Shown here one piece after another: positions 8,564-16,571 of a stretch of 64,000 nt of DNA (its first letter is position 1; each line of letters begins with the position of its first letter). The stretch spans positions 1,488,001 through 1,552,000 of the forward strand of contig NZ_CP179868.1 in NCBI RefSeq assembly GCF_051379705.1. Reading direction: 5' to 3'. Position numbers and translations under genes: made by a program. The notes under the pieces were generated by a model. The model searched no databases. It saw nothing but the letters and a program-made list of their open reading frames with translations, and was not told the origin of the DNA. This stretch comes from Ekhidna sp051379705. GTDB lineage: Bacteria; Bacteroidota; Bacteroidia; Cytophagales; Cyclobacteriaceae.

Positions 8564-9097
8564 ATGGACTATTTATATCTTAAAGCTCTCCACATCATAT
8601 TCGTAATTACCTGGTTTGCGGGATTGTTCTATATCGTTAGACTTTTCATTTATCACACTGAGGCATTGCAAAAGCCAGAACCTGATAAAACCATCCTTTC
8701 CAATCAACTGGCTTTGATGAGTAAAAAGCTTTGGTACATCATCACCTGGCCTTCTGCTGTGATAACAATCGTGATGGGAACTTCTCTACTTATAAGCCAA
8801 CTTGAATGGCTAAAAATGCCTTTCATGCATATTAAGCTGAGTTTTGTGGTTTTACTTCTTTTGTATCATTTGGGCTGTCACAAGATCTTTATTCAACTTC
8901 AGAAAGGAGAGGCTCGCTATTCTTCCATTCAACTTCGCGTCTTTAATGAAGTTGCAACGATTATCCTTTTTGCTATAGTTTTTCTCATTGTACTAAAGAA
9001 TGAGCTAAGTTGGATATGGGGGACAATCGGACTTATTAGCTTTGCAGTGATCTTGATGATCGTCATAAAACTTTATAAAAAATTTAGAAAAAATTGA
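8564..9097 (+). CDS. hemJ: Protoporphyrinogen IX oxidase, HemJ type
   Basis: 177 aa from the ATG at 8564 (MDYLYLKALHIIFVITWFAGLFYIVRLFIYH). The TTG one codon upstream is not needed. The N-terminus matches the HemJ/UPF0093 family, with the conserved His at residue 10 in the first helix and the second conserved block MPFMHIKLSFV. It has four to five membrane helices. HemJ oxidises protoporphyrinogen IX to protoporphyrin IX in the inner membrane, the penultimate step of protoheme synthesis. It leads a plus-strand unit with an SCO protein and a cytochrome c, linking heme supply to respiratory chain assembly. The C-terminus ends in a basic tail (KLYKKFRKN). Confidence 0.85.
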   Translation: MDYLYLKALHIIFVITWFAGLFYIVRLFIYHTEALQKPEPDKTILSNQLALMSKKLWYIITWPSAVITIVMGTSLLISQLEWLKMPFMHIKLSFVVLLLLYHLGCHKIFIQLQKGEARYSSIQLRVFNEVATIILFAIVFLIVLKNELSWIWGTIGLISFAVILMIVIKLYKKFRKN

Positions 9098-9156
9098 TAA
9101 TTACACCTCAGCCGAACGCCCGTATCGAAGGGTGTGTTATTATCAAAATTCAGCAT

Positions 9157-9780
9157 ATGAAAAACCTCATCTTACTCCTTTCTTTCATAATCCTTATTGC
9201 TTGTGATCAGCAGGCTTCCTCAGAAAGACTTCCTATCCTTGGCAATACCATATATGAAGATAATGATACGATCTATCATACCATTCAAGACTTTCGACTG
9301 GTCGATCAGGACAGCAGCTTCGTTACGAATGAAGCCATTTCAGATAAAGTTTATGTAGCTGATTTCTTCTTTACATCTTGTCCTACCATTTGTCCAATGA
9401 TGAAGGCACAGATGCTTCGTGTGTATGAGAAATTTGAAAATAATGATCAAGTTGCAATTATATCTCATACCATCGACCCAACTTATGACACAGTTGCGCT
9501 GTTGAAAGACTATGCCGATAGACTAGGTGTCCGTGCTGACAAGTGGAAATTTCTCACCGGTGATCAGGATTACATTTATGATTTGGCTGAAAACAGCTAT
9601 ATGTCGGTTGCCGATCAAGATGAAGGCGCACCAGGAGGATTTGTGCATTCCGGCGCATTTTTGCTTGTAGACAAAGACCGCAGAATCAGAGGTTTTTATG
9701 ATGGAACCGTGCCTGAACAGGTCGATGTATTAATGTATGACATTGAAAGACTATTGAAAGAATACCAGCCTAAAAACTGA
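9157..9780 (+). CDS. SCO1/SenC family copper chaperone lipoprotein
   Basis: 207 aa from the ATG at 9157, which gives a lipoprotein signal peptide (FIILIAC, Cys16). The longer in-frame reading from 9094 lacks a signal at its start. The thioredoxin-like domain has the copper motif CPTIC (Cys75 and Cys79) and the distal His164 in FVHSGAF, the three ligands of SCO proteins that deliver copper to the CuA site of cytochrome oxidase or maintain its cysteines. It lies 59 nt after hemJ and 7 nt before a cytochrome c gene, so a role in oxidase or nitrous oxide reductase maturation is likely. Confidence 0.9.
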   Translation: MKNLILLLSFIILIACDQQASSERLPILGNTIYEDNDTIYHTIQDFRLVDQDSSFVTNEAISDKVYVADFFFTSCPTICPMMKAQMLRVYEKFENNDQVAIISHTIDPTYDTVALLKDYADRLGVRADKWKFLTGDQDYIYDLAENSYMSVADQDEGAPGGFVHSGAFLLVDKDRRIRGFYDGTVPEQVDVLMYDIERLLKEYQPKN

Positions 9781-9787
9781 TAATAAC

Positions 9788-10234
9788 ATGAAAAAACTAA
9801 CCTACCTATTCATCATCTCTGCAGTACTTTTTGCTTGTGGTAGCAGCGAGGAAAAATCTGAGAAATCTTCATCAATGACCTCCCGAGATGAAATCCGGTT
9901 GAAACAATATCAGGTGCAAGGAGCCAAAGTTTACGCTACCTACTGTGCAAACTGCCACCAGCAAGATGGAAAAGGCCTTGCATCGCTATATCCGCCACTT
10001 GCAGGCTCAGATTACTTGCTTGAGGATATGGCGCGTGCAGCTTGTATAGTGAAAAATGGACAGAGTAAAGAGATCGTAGTAAATGGAGTAACCTATAATC
10101 AGATGATGCCTGGCAATCCTATCTCCAACCTGGAAATTGCGGAAGTGCTCACATTCATTGGCAATGCCTGGGGCAATGAAGCCGGACTTATCGGCGTAAA
10201 AGACGTGGATCAGTGGATTGAAGCGTGTGAATAG
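9788..10234 (+). CDS. Lipid-anchored class I c-type cytochrome
   Basis: The 148-aa protein has a lipobox (LFACGSS, Cys17) and then a Ser/Glu-rich linker. A single heme c domain has CANCH at about 53-57 and a candidate axial Met in NQMMPG near residue 106. The order and spacing match small electron-transfer cytochromes that feed oxidases. It follows the SCO gene by 7 nt and ends the unit; a convergent lipoprotein gene stops 4 nt beyond it with no hairpin between. Confidence 0.9.
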   Translation: MKKLTYLFIISAVLFACGSSEEKSEKSSSMTSRDEIRLKQYQVQGAKVYATYCANCHQQDGKGLASLYPPLAGSDYLLEDMARAACIVKNGQSKEIVVNGVTYNQMMPGNPISNLEIAEVLTFIGNAWGNEAGLIGVKDVDQWIEACE

Positions 10235-10238
10235 AGTA

Positions 10239-10643
10239 TTATTCCTTCAACGCCTTTTTCCCACTCTCAAGCGACTCGTTCATATCGTCTTTGACTTTCT
10301 GAACAGCCACCTTCTGTTCTTCCAAATATTTTTGAATCTCCTCATCCGTACCTTCGAATTCAGGCTCAAACGCTCGCATCCATTGCATCATGCCTTCATT
10401 GGCAGCAGAAATATCTGCAGCTAAAGAGCTGATTTTAATAGCTTGGGTGCTATCGGTAGCCATCAAAGAATCTGCGAGAGCTTCCAATCCTTTTCTGGTT
10501 TTACGCAGTTCGCCCATCTTAGGCATTACTTCGTCATGAATGGCTAATACCTCGTCTTTTAAGGTTTGCAACTCTTCTTTTTTCGAAGGGCCACAAGCCA
10601 TAAGCGTAGCAATGAGACCAGTTAATAGTATAAAGTTCTTCAT
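10239..10643 (-). CDS. Small helical lipoprotein, unknown function
   Basis: 134 aa from the ATG at 10643 (MKNFILLTGLIATLMACGPSKKEE), with the lipidated Cys near residue 17. The mature part is almost wholly helical and charged (LKDEVLAIHDEVMPKMGELRKTRKGLEALADSL, then EEQKVAVQKVKDDMNESLESGKKALKE), suggesting a coiled-coil. Similar small Met- and Asp-rich lipoproteins occur beside respiratory and metal-handling genes in Bacteroidota, but I do not recognise a named family. It is the last gene of the minus-strand cluster that includes the ABC transporter. Confidence 0.6.
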   Translation of the reverse strand: MKNFILLTGLIATLMACGPSKKEELQTLKDEVLAIHDEVMPKMGELRKTRKGLEALADSLMATDSTQAIKISSLAADISAANEGMMQWMRAFEPEFEGTDEEIQKYLEEQKVAVQKVKDDMNESLESGKKALKE

Positions 10644-10684
10644 AGGTATAGTTATAGTTGTCAATCACAACCCTTTGGCAGGGA

Positions 10685-11122
10685 TTAGTCGATTTTTACT
10701 TCAGCGTCTTTCAAGATATACATTAGCTGATCATAATCTGTGTCGTTGAGTTCCAGTCGTCCGATTACTGTCACGGGCTTAGCTGTATATTTCACTTCTT
10801 CTTTGAGATACGCCTCGGCCACTGTCTCTGGTCCACTTCCACCGCAGAAAAAGCAGGCTGCAATTGGTAAGGATGAAATGATGATGTGCTTAGGCTCAAA
10901 CATTCCTTCAAATGGAATGATAAACCCTTTTAGCGAAACCATTTTTCCGTTCATCTTTTTTACATCGTCACCAAATTTTGGCACATAGATTTCCCCATAT
11001 TCATCTTGAGATTTTTCATACTTCACGTCCGCCATGGTATCCCAGTTTTTGCCGGAATCAGTGAACTGTGCAGACGCACCTAGTGAAAGTGTAAGGATAA
11101 ATAGAGATAATATCTTCTTCAT
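10685..11122 (-). CDS. Secreted DUF3299-like protein next to an ABC transporter
   Basis: 145 aa from the ATG at 11122 (MKKILSLFILTLSLGASAQ), a clear signal peptide. The core has GKMVSLKGFIIPFEG, then ISSLPIAACFFCGGSGPETVAEAYL, with a CxxC pair (CFFC) and later TVIGRLEL. This resembles the DUF3299 group of periplasmic proteins encoded with ABC transporters; the family call is from memory of the pattern. The CFFC pair and the His-rich loops of the neighbouring permease suggest metal binding. It lies 85 nt downstream of the permease on the same strand. Confidence 0.62.
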   Translation of the reverse strand: MKKILSLFILTLSLGASAQFTDSGKNWDTMADVKYEKSQDEYGEIYVPKFGDDVKKMNGKMVSLKGFIIPFEGMFEPKHIIISSLPIAACFFCGGSGPETVAEAYLKEEVKYTAKPVTVIGRLELNDTDYDQLMYILKDAEVKID

Positions 11123-11207
11123 TTTCAATGCTTTAGAAATGAGCCATTTGGTACAAAATATCATTAGAATACAGTTTGTCTCAATAATTAATTGACCATT
11201 TACGATC

Positions 11208-12452
11208 TTATGCTTTTGAGAGCGTTTCCGATATATCTGACTTATACGCAAGAAATGCCGGAATGATCGAGGCAAAAATACCTACTGCCAGGCTTCCAAG
11301 CATCACATAATATTCATCACTCACAAAAAACATTCCGCTTGTCTGAATTTGTTCCATGGAATTGACCAAAATACCAAAACCCAGATGCGCCAGCCCAAAG
11401 CCACAAAGGCTTCCGATTATCGTAAGTACGATTCCTTCTGTCAGAATTAGTAAAAATATCTTCACCTGACTTGCACCCATGGAACGCATGATCGCCAACT
11501 CATATTTACGATCTTTCAAAGAGTTAATCAATGCAATGAATACACTGGTTGCACTCAGAATTATGATCACGAGACCTAATACATTTACCACATCAACTCC
11601 TACGCCGATGATATTAAATAAGCGGGCCGTCTCATAGGGAGGAGATGCTGCTTGAAGATTGCTCGTGCCATTGACAATTCTGGGAAGCTGAACGGCTGCC
11701 ATCGGTGAACGATATTTAACTAGCAGAGAAGTAATGTCTTCATTGGCTAGTTGCTCTTTGGTCACTTCTATGCCTAATCGATCTAGAGAAACAATGTCAT
11801 GCATGTCACTTTCTCCATCGTGATCATGCTCCTCATGCGCTGCATGTACTTCCCACACACTTTGAATGGATACCAAAATCAATTGATCAATCACGTTCCC
11901 GGTCTGTTTCATGATTCCAACAACCTCAAAAGGATGCTCTTCATGACCGCCGCCTCCTTCAGCTAATCCATGTGCACTTTCAAGTTCGTCTCCAACAGCG
12001 ATATTGAGATTCTTAGCGACCGTCGCACCAAACGTTGCTGTCATCTTTCCTCCAAACCAATCACCTTCTATCAACTCAGCTCCATATAATTCGGCATAAG
12101 CTCCTGATGTACCTACAATACGATAGCCTTGATAGCTATCACCAAGGGAAAGTGGAATAGCTGATTTTACCAGACGATTTTTAGTCAACTTATCAGCATC
12201 TTCCAGAGATATGTTTCCCGTCGGAAAATCAATATGAAAAATGCTGGCAAGGATGATTTGCAGTGGACTTCCTTTAGCGCCTACCACCAAATCGATGCCT
12301 TGAGCATTCTTGCTGATCTCCTTCTTCAAAAAGGTACTTGTAAGCAAAATAGAAACAATAATCGCTACGCCGAATCCAAATAGTAAAACGCTGAGGAGTG
12401 AGCTCAGCGGCTTAGCAAACACATTTTTGATGCTTAATGAGAATAAATTCAT
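11208..12452 (-). CDS. FtsX/MacB-type ABC permease with His-rich periplasmic loops
   Basis: The 414-aa, four-helix permease has helix 1 at about residues 15-40, a large periplasmic domain to about 285, and three helices after. The cytoplasmic signature is DRKYELAIMRSMGAS. Two His/Asp-rich stretches lie in the periplasmic domain: EGGGGHEEHPFEV and AAHEEHDHDGESDMHD. Such loops are typical of metal-handling proteins. The start overlaps the ATPase stop as ATGA. With the ATPase and the DUF3299-like protein it resembles zinc-regulated ABC gene sets described in Vibrio; zinc or another metal as substrate is inference. Confidence 0.8.
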   Translation of the reverse strand: MNLFSLSIKNVFAKPLSSLLSVLLFGFGVAIIVSILLTSTFLKKEISKNAQGIDLVVGAKGSPLQIILASIFHIDFPTGNISLEDADKLTKNRLVKSAIPLSLGDSYQGYRIVGTSGAYAELYGAELIEGDWFGGKMTATFGATVAKNLNIAVGDELESAHGLAEGGGGHEEHPFEVVGIMKQTGNVIDQLILVSIQSVWEVHAAHEEHDHDGESDMHDIVSLDRLGIEVTKEQLANEDITSLLVKYRSPMAAVQLPRIVNGTSNLQAASPPYETARLFNIIGVGVDVVNVLGLVIIILSATSVFIALINSLKDRKYELAIMRSMGASQVKIFLLILTEGIVLTIIGSLCGFGLAHLGFGILVNSMEQIQTSGMFFVSDEYYVMLGSLAVGIFASIIPAFLAYKSDISETLSKA

Positions 12453-13075
12453 AGGGCCAGCTGATTTTTAAATTCGTTCTTTACTCGATGGTCATGAGTG
12501 GCTACAATGAGTGTTGCGCCTGTTTCCTCAGCTTGAGTTTTAAGCAAATCAATGACTCTCTTGCAGTTTTCATCATCCAGGCTTGCGGTAGGCTCATCAG
12601 CCAGCAAAAGCTTGGGCGAATTGATAACTGCGCGTGCAATCGAAACCCGTTGTGCTTGCCCCTGACTGATTTGGTGTACCTTTCGATTGGCCAAATCCTG
12701 TATTCCAAGCGTTGAAAGTACTTCACTCACACGCTTGTTGTCAATTTTCTTTCGGCCCAGGTATTGAGATAAAGTGAGGTTTTCTTTCACACTGAGTGAA
12801 CGAACCAAATGAGGTTTTTGAAAAACAATCCCGATATTCTCACCGCGAAACTGATCCAGCTTGGAGCCGCTTTTCTGACTTAGGTCTTGTCCTGCCACTT
12901 CCAGTGTGCCCTCTTTTGGTGGCATCAATCCTCCAATCAAATGGAGAAGTGTCGTCTTTCCGCACCCAGAATTTCCCAAAATGATTCCGTGATTACCTGC
13001 TTCTACATTCCAATCCGGATAGCTAATGTGCGATTGTCCGTCATAAGAATGCTTAAGTGCTTTAATGTGTAACAT
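12449..13075 (-). CDS. ABC transporter ATP-binding protein (LolD/MacB-like)
   Basis: The 208-aa nucleotide-binding domain has Walker A GNSGCGKTT (about 34-42), a Q-loop in VFQKPHLVRSLSVKENL, the signature SQGQAQRVSIARAV (a variant of LSGGQ with an unusual Gln), Walker B LLLADEPTASLD and the H-loop ATHDHRV. It energises the FtsX-type permease encoded next, with which it overlaps by 4 nt. The DinB gene upstream ends in TAATG, overlapping this start by 1 nt, so all three are translationally linked. Confidence 0.92.
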   Translation of the reverse strand: MLHIKALKHSYDGQSHISYPDWNVEAGNHGIILGNSGCGKTTLLHLIGGLMPPKEGTLEVAGQDLSQKSGSKLDQFRGENIGIVFQKPHLVRSLSVKENLTLSQYLGRKKIDNKRVSEVLSTLGIQDLANRKVHQISQGQAQRVSIARAVINSPKLLLADEPTASLDDENCKRVIDLLKTQAEETGATLIVATHDHRVKNEFKNQLAL

Positions 13076-13599
13076 TAAACTCCTATTTGTTTTCTGATTC
13101 TGTTGATTTGATGCATATGGTGAATCTGATGATAGATAAATGAATCAACAGCTCGATCCAGATTTTGCCTTCCACCCAGTGGATGTTTATAAACCAATTT
13201 ATTGAGCCATTGGTCCGGATACTCATCTACGAATTGTCGTATGGCTTCTCTTGTCTCTGCCCATTTTGACTTCATCTCATGGTATTCGTAAGCTGGTGGA
13301 TTGGAAATATATGAAGGCGCCTTCCATTTAAGTGAGCTTCTTAGTGCGCTATTACACAACCACATTCTAAATGTATTTGATGGCCCGGAGTTTTCCATTT
13401 TATCACCCGCCTGTATTTTCTTCTGCATGTATTTTAATGAACCTGATTCTGCGGAATTTAGATGAGAAATCACTTGAATGAGGCTCCAGCCATAACTTGT
13501 ATCACTCAGCTTCTCAGCTGGAATTTCGTCTAATGACGCATATATTTTCTCTGTGTCGGTATTGAGCCTTTTCAGCTTTTCTTTTATCGCATTTTTCAC
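13075..13599 (-). CDS. DinB-like four-helix protein (putative metal-dependent)
   Basis: About 174 aa. There is no ATG near the N-terminus: the possible starts are GTG at 13599 (VKNAIKEKLKRL) or TTG at 13608, and I prefer the GTG. The DinB fold is indicated by WSLIQVISHLNSAESGSLKYM (first His ligand) and the C-terminal HQIHHMHQINRIR, which supplies two more His residues; together they form the usual three-His metal site. Enzymatic partners of this fold include thiol transferases, but no reaction can be assigned. It is translationally joined to the ABC ATPase by TAATG. Confidence 0.75.
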   Translation of the reverse strand: MKNAIKEKLKRLNTDTEKIYASLDEIPAEKLSDTSYGWSLIQVISHLNSAESGSLKYMQKKIQAGDKMENSGPSNTFRMWLCNSALRSSLKWKAPSYISNPPAYEYHEMKSKWAETREAIRQFVDEYPDQWLNKLVYKHPLGGRQNLDRAVDSFIYHQIHHMHQINRIRKQIGV

Positions 13600-13657
13600 G
13601 GGTATCAATTTTTTGCTAAAAAATATAAAAAAAGTTATCTTCGTTCCTGTAAATCAG

Positions 13658-13723
13658 CCTTTTAAAAAGGTATAATCCACCACTCAGACCCGCTAAAACG
13701 GGTTAGGTACAAAAAGATGTACC
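13658..13723 (+). other. Three consecutive hairpins upstream of the Na+/H+ antiporter
   Basis: In the 270-bp gene-free gap there are three short inverted repeats in a row: CCTTTT/AAAAGG (13658-13670), ACCCG/CGGGT (13688-13703, 6-nt loop) and GGTACA/TGTACC (13706-13723, 6-nt loop). The antiporter start is about 148 nt further on. This could be a structured 5' leader or a set of operators. No known riboswitch consensus was recognised. The rest of the gap is AT-rich without other signals I can support. Confidence 0.3.
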
Positions 13724-13870
13724 AAATTATAAAGTATTTGAACAACCGCCTGATGAATTCATGCACTGAATCGAATACTCAAAATGTACTCTCATACGCT
13801 CGTATTATTATTCGTACTGTTAGTTTTTAAAATTAATATTGCGTAAGATCACCCTTTAAATTACACGGAA

Positions 13871-15121
13871 GTGAGTATTCTTGACATAATCGCCTTGTTT
13901 ATCTTCCTCTCAGGAGCGTTTATTTTTATAAACACATTCTACCTGAAATTGCCATCATCAATTGGATTGATGATCATGGCACTGGTGCTTTCAGTAATTG
14001 TTTACTGTGTGGGTACGTTTTTTCCTGAATTACATCTTGCCGAACATGTCAAGGAATACGAATTTGAAGAAGTCCTCTACCAGATTGTATTGAGTTTTAT
14101 GCTCTTCTCCGGGGCACTGAATATCGATTTTAGGAAATTAAGCAGCCAGCGTGGTTCTGTGCTGGTCCTTGCCATTGTAGGCGTTCTCATCTCTACTTTC
14201 GTGATAGGATCAGGTGTTTATTTCATGTTGGATGCGATGGGCATTCATTTAAATTATCTGTATTGTCTGGTATTTGGGGCGTTGATTTCACCAACGGATC
14301 CCATAGCTGTGACACGCACTATAGAGCGATTTAAGCTTTCTAAAGAGCTCGAAATAAAAATCGCTGGTGAGTCGCTTTTCAATGATGGAATTGCTGTGGT
14401 TTTGGCGCTTACACTCTTAGATATCGCACATGCAGGAGAAGACCATACGCTTACATTTTTTGAGACTATTTACATTGTTGTAGCGGATATTGGAGGTGGT
14501 ATTTTTATCGGTCTATTGCTTGGGTATGTTGGTTATCGATTACTAAAATATGTTGACAATGATGCTGTTGAAGTAGAGGTATTGATAACACTAGCCCTTG
14601 TTTTGGTGGGCTCTCAGCTTGCTGATTTCATTCACGTATCTGCAAAGCAGGCAGCTGTAGTCATGGGTCTCGTCGTAGGCAATGAAGGAAAAAGCACACA
14701 TGTTGCCGGTGCAGCCGGAGATTATGTTTTTAAATTTTGGAAACTCTTAGAAGAGACTTTTAGTGCGATGCTATTTGTACTGATTGGACTTGAAATGCTG
14801 GTGCTCGATTTAAGAATGGATTTTATAGCAGCGGGATTCTTTGCAGTATGTATTGTACTTTTCGGACGCTGGATGAGCGTTTTCTTACCTATAAAAATGA
14901 TGTCCGTAAAAAATCATTTTGCACCAAATACAATTTCGGTGTTGACCTGGGGCGCACTGAGGGGCGGACTGCCCATTGCACTTTCACTTTCGCTTACAGA
15001 CTTTAATGGTAAGGACGTGATTGTGACTATGACTTACATAGTGGTGGTATGTTCAGTGCTTTATCAGGGATTAACAGTACCTACCTTAATGCGGTCAAGC
15101 ACGACTGATTCGAAGGAATAA
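13871..15121 (+). CDS. Na+/H+ antiporter, CPA1 (NhaP-like) family
   Basis: The 416-aa protein has about twelve membrane helices. The core shows GALISPTDPIAV and AGESLFNDGIAVVLAL, the CPA1 ion-binding motifs, in which the ND pair marks the electroneutral NhaP/NHE type, and later TWGALRGGLPIALSLSL. It exchanges cytoplasmic Na+ (or K+) for external H+ and controls pH and salt. The start is GTG at 13871, chosen because MSILDIIALFIFLSG matches the usual N-terminus and no ATG is nearby. It has no RCK-type C-terminal regulatory domain. It is followed 40 nt later by a lipoprotein gene and stands alone after a possible structured leader. Confidence 0.9.
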   Translation: MSILDIIALFIFLSGAFIFINTFYLKLPSSIGLMIMALVLSVIVYCVGTFFPELHLAEHVKEYEFEEVLYQIVLSFMLFSGALNIDFRKLSSQRGSVLVLAIVGVLISTFVIGSGVYFMLDAMGIHLNYLYCLVFGALISPTDPIAVTRTIERFKLSKELEIKIAGESLFNDGIAVVLALTLLDIAHAGEDHTLTFFETIYIVVADIGGGIFIGLLLGYVGYRLLKYVDNDAVEVEVLITLALVLVGSQLADFIHVSAKQAAVVMGLVVGNEGKSTHVAGAAGDYVFKFWKLLEETFSAMLFVLIGLEMLVLDLRMDFIAAGFFAVCIVLFGRWMSVFLPIKMMSVKNHFAPNTISVLTWGALRGGLPIALSLSLTDFNGKDVIVTMTYIVVVCSVLYQGLTVPTLMRSSTTDSKE

Positions 15122-15161
15122 ATTCAGTTTATTATTAAGGCTATCTTGCTAAATTTATGGC

Positions 15162-16223
15162 ATGATAAGACTAAGCTATGTGATTCTTGCTTTGCTGATA
15201 TTGGCATCTTGCGGCTCCAATAAGGAAGAAACTGAGAAACCGGTTTCACCTCGTATTCGAAAGAAAACCAGTATTGCAAGTCCAACTCAAAATCAAAATT
15301 TTGTTCGGGGAAATACCATTCAGGTAACTATAGAAGCGTCTGATGATTTCAGCATAGATTCGGTACAAGTAAGTATCGATGATCAAACAACTACTTACTT
15401 TAATTCATCCTTCGATGTGACGATACCATCTCAGCGCGTTGGGTCCTGGAGGCTATTGACCAAGGTGTATGATGGAGAAAGCTCTGAAACACATTACAGA
15501 ACGGTCATTGTGTTGCCTGAAAGCGAACCAGAAGCTTATTCACTGGATGTTAAAAATACCTACCCGCATGATACAGACGACTATACACAGGGTTTGCTTA
15601 TTAAAGATGGCAGTTTGTATGAAAGTACCGGCCGACGAGGAGCTTCTTCGTTCAAGAAAAAGAATATTACCACTGGAGAAACAGAAAAAATAGTAAACCT
15701 GGCATCAGATCTTTTTGGTGAAGGTCTGACTTTGTATAAGGATGAATTTTATCAACTCACCTGGGAATCAGGAGTTGGTTTTGTCTACAATGATCAAATG
15801 GAACAGGTGCGAACGTTCAACTATCAAGTACAGGGCTGGGGCCTGACTACACTTAATGACGAGCTGATTTTAACTGACGAAACTGAAAAACTTTATTTTA
15901 TTGAACCGGAAAGTTTTACGGTAAAAAGGGAAATTCAGGTCTATGATAATCAGGGGAAGATCGATTCCCTAAATGAGCTAGAAGTTATTGATGGCCTAAT
16001 CTATGCCAACGTATACCAGGAAGACTACATCGTAGTGGTAGATCCAAATACAGGTGAAGTGCTACAAAAGATTGATTGCTCAGGCTTGCTTTCAGAAGCG
16101 GAAAGCGACGCTGCAGATGTATTGAATGGCATTGCGTATGATGCCTCTAATGGTCGCATATACATCACTGGCAAATGGTGGCCAAAACTATTTGAAGTTA
16201 CATTTCAACCAAAAACTATATAA
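15162..16223 (+). CDS. Glutaminyl-peptide cyclotransferase-like lipoprotein with N-terminal Ig-like domain
   Basis: 353 aa. The lipobox LASCGSN gives a lipidated Cys near residue 17. Residues about 40-115 form an Ig-like beta domain (ASPTQNQNFVRGNTIQVTIEAS). From about 125 the glutamine cyclotransferase propeller (PF05096) begins: YPHDTDDYTQGLL, LYESTGRRG, EGLTLYKDEFYQLTW, GWGLTTLNDELILTD, LNELEVIDGLIYANVY, LNGIAYDASNGRIYITGKWW. The family cyclises N-terminal Gln to pyroglutamate on exported proteins, a common maturation step in Bacteroidota. It is followed 2 nt later by the SCP2 gene. Confidence 0.88.
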   Translation: MIRLSYVILALLILASCGSNKEETEKPVSPRIRKKTSIASPTQNQNFVRGNTIQVTIEASDDFSIDSVQVSIDDQTTTYFNSSFDVTIPSQRVGSWRLLTKVYDGESSETHYRTVIVLPESEPEAYSLDVKNTYPHDTDDYTQGLLIKDGSLYESTGRRGASSFKKKNITTGETEKIVNLASDLFGEGLTLYKDEFYQLTWESGVGFVYNDQMEQVRTFNYQVQGWGLTTLNDELILTDETEKLYFIEPESFTVKREIQVYDNQGKIDSLNELEVIDGLIYANVYQEDYIVVVDPNTGEVLQKIDCSGLLSEAESDAADVLNGIAYDASNGRIYITGKWWPKLFEVTFQPKTI

Positions 16224-16225
16224 CA

Positions 16226-16522
16226 ATGACGTTAGAAGAAATAACTGGTAAGATTCAGAAACTCGCAGATAAGCATGCCGGGCAATTTGCCGGAAAAGCA
16301 AATTTCAAATTTGATGAAGGTGTGGTACACCTTGATGACACTGTATCACCAACTGTGGTGGTGAACGAGGAAAGAGATGCTCCATTCTCGATCAAAATGT
16401 CTGCCGATGATTTCAATAAAATTCTCACTGGAGATTTAAATGTCATGATGGCATTTATGTCCGGAAAGCTGAAGATTGAAGGAGACAAGGGCGCGGCGAT
16501 GAAATTAACTGCTCTGTTTTAA
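16226..16522 (+). CDS. SCP2 sterol-binding domain protein
   Basis: The 98-aa single-domain protein has the sterol carrier protein 2 pattern: FAGKANFKFDEGVVHLDDT, then ADDFNKILTGDLNVMMAFMSGKLKIEGDKGAAMKLTALF. The fold forms a hydrophobic cavity for lipids or acyl chains. Stand-alone SCP2 proteins in bacteria are poorly characterised. It lies 2 nt after the cyclotransferase gene and ends just before a terminator hairpin shared with the convergent PAP2 gene. Confidence 0.9.
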   Translation: MTLEEITGKIQKLADKHAGQFAGKANFKFDEGVVHLDDTVSPTVVVNEERDAPFSIKMSADDFNKILTGDLNVMMAFMSGKLKIEGDKGAAMKLTALF

Positions 16523-16542
16523 TATATAATGACACAACATCA

Positions 16543-16571
16543 AAGCCTCTTTTTTGTGGAGAGGTTTTTTT
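16543..16571 (+). terminator. Rho-independent terminator after the SCP2 gene
   Basis: Arms CCTCT and AGAGG with flanking AAA/TTT pairs and a bulged G form a stem followed by seven T residues on the plus strand. On the minus strand an A-rich arm also gives a T-run, so it can serve the convergent PAP2 gene as well. Confidence 0.7.
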
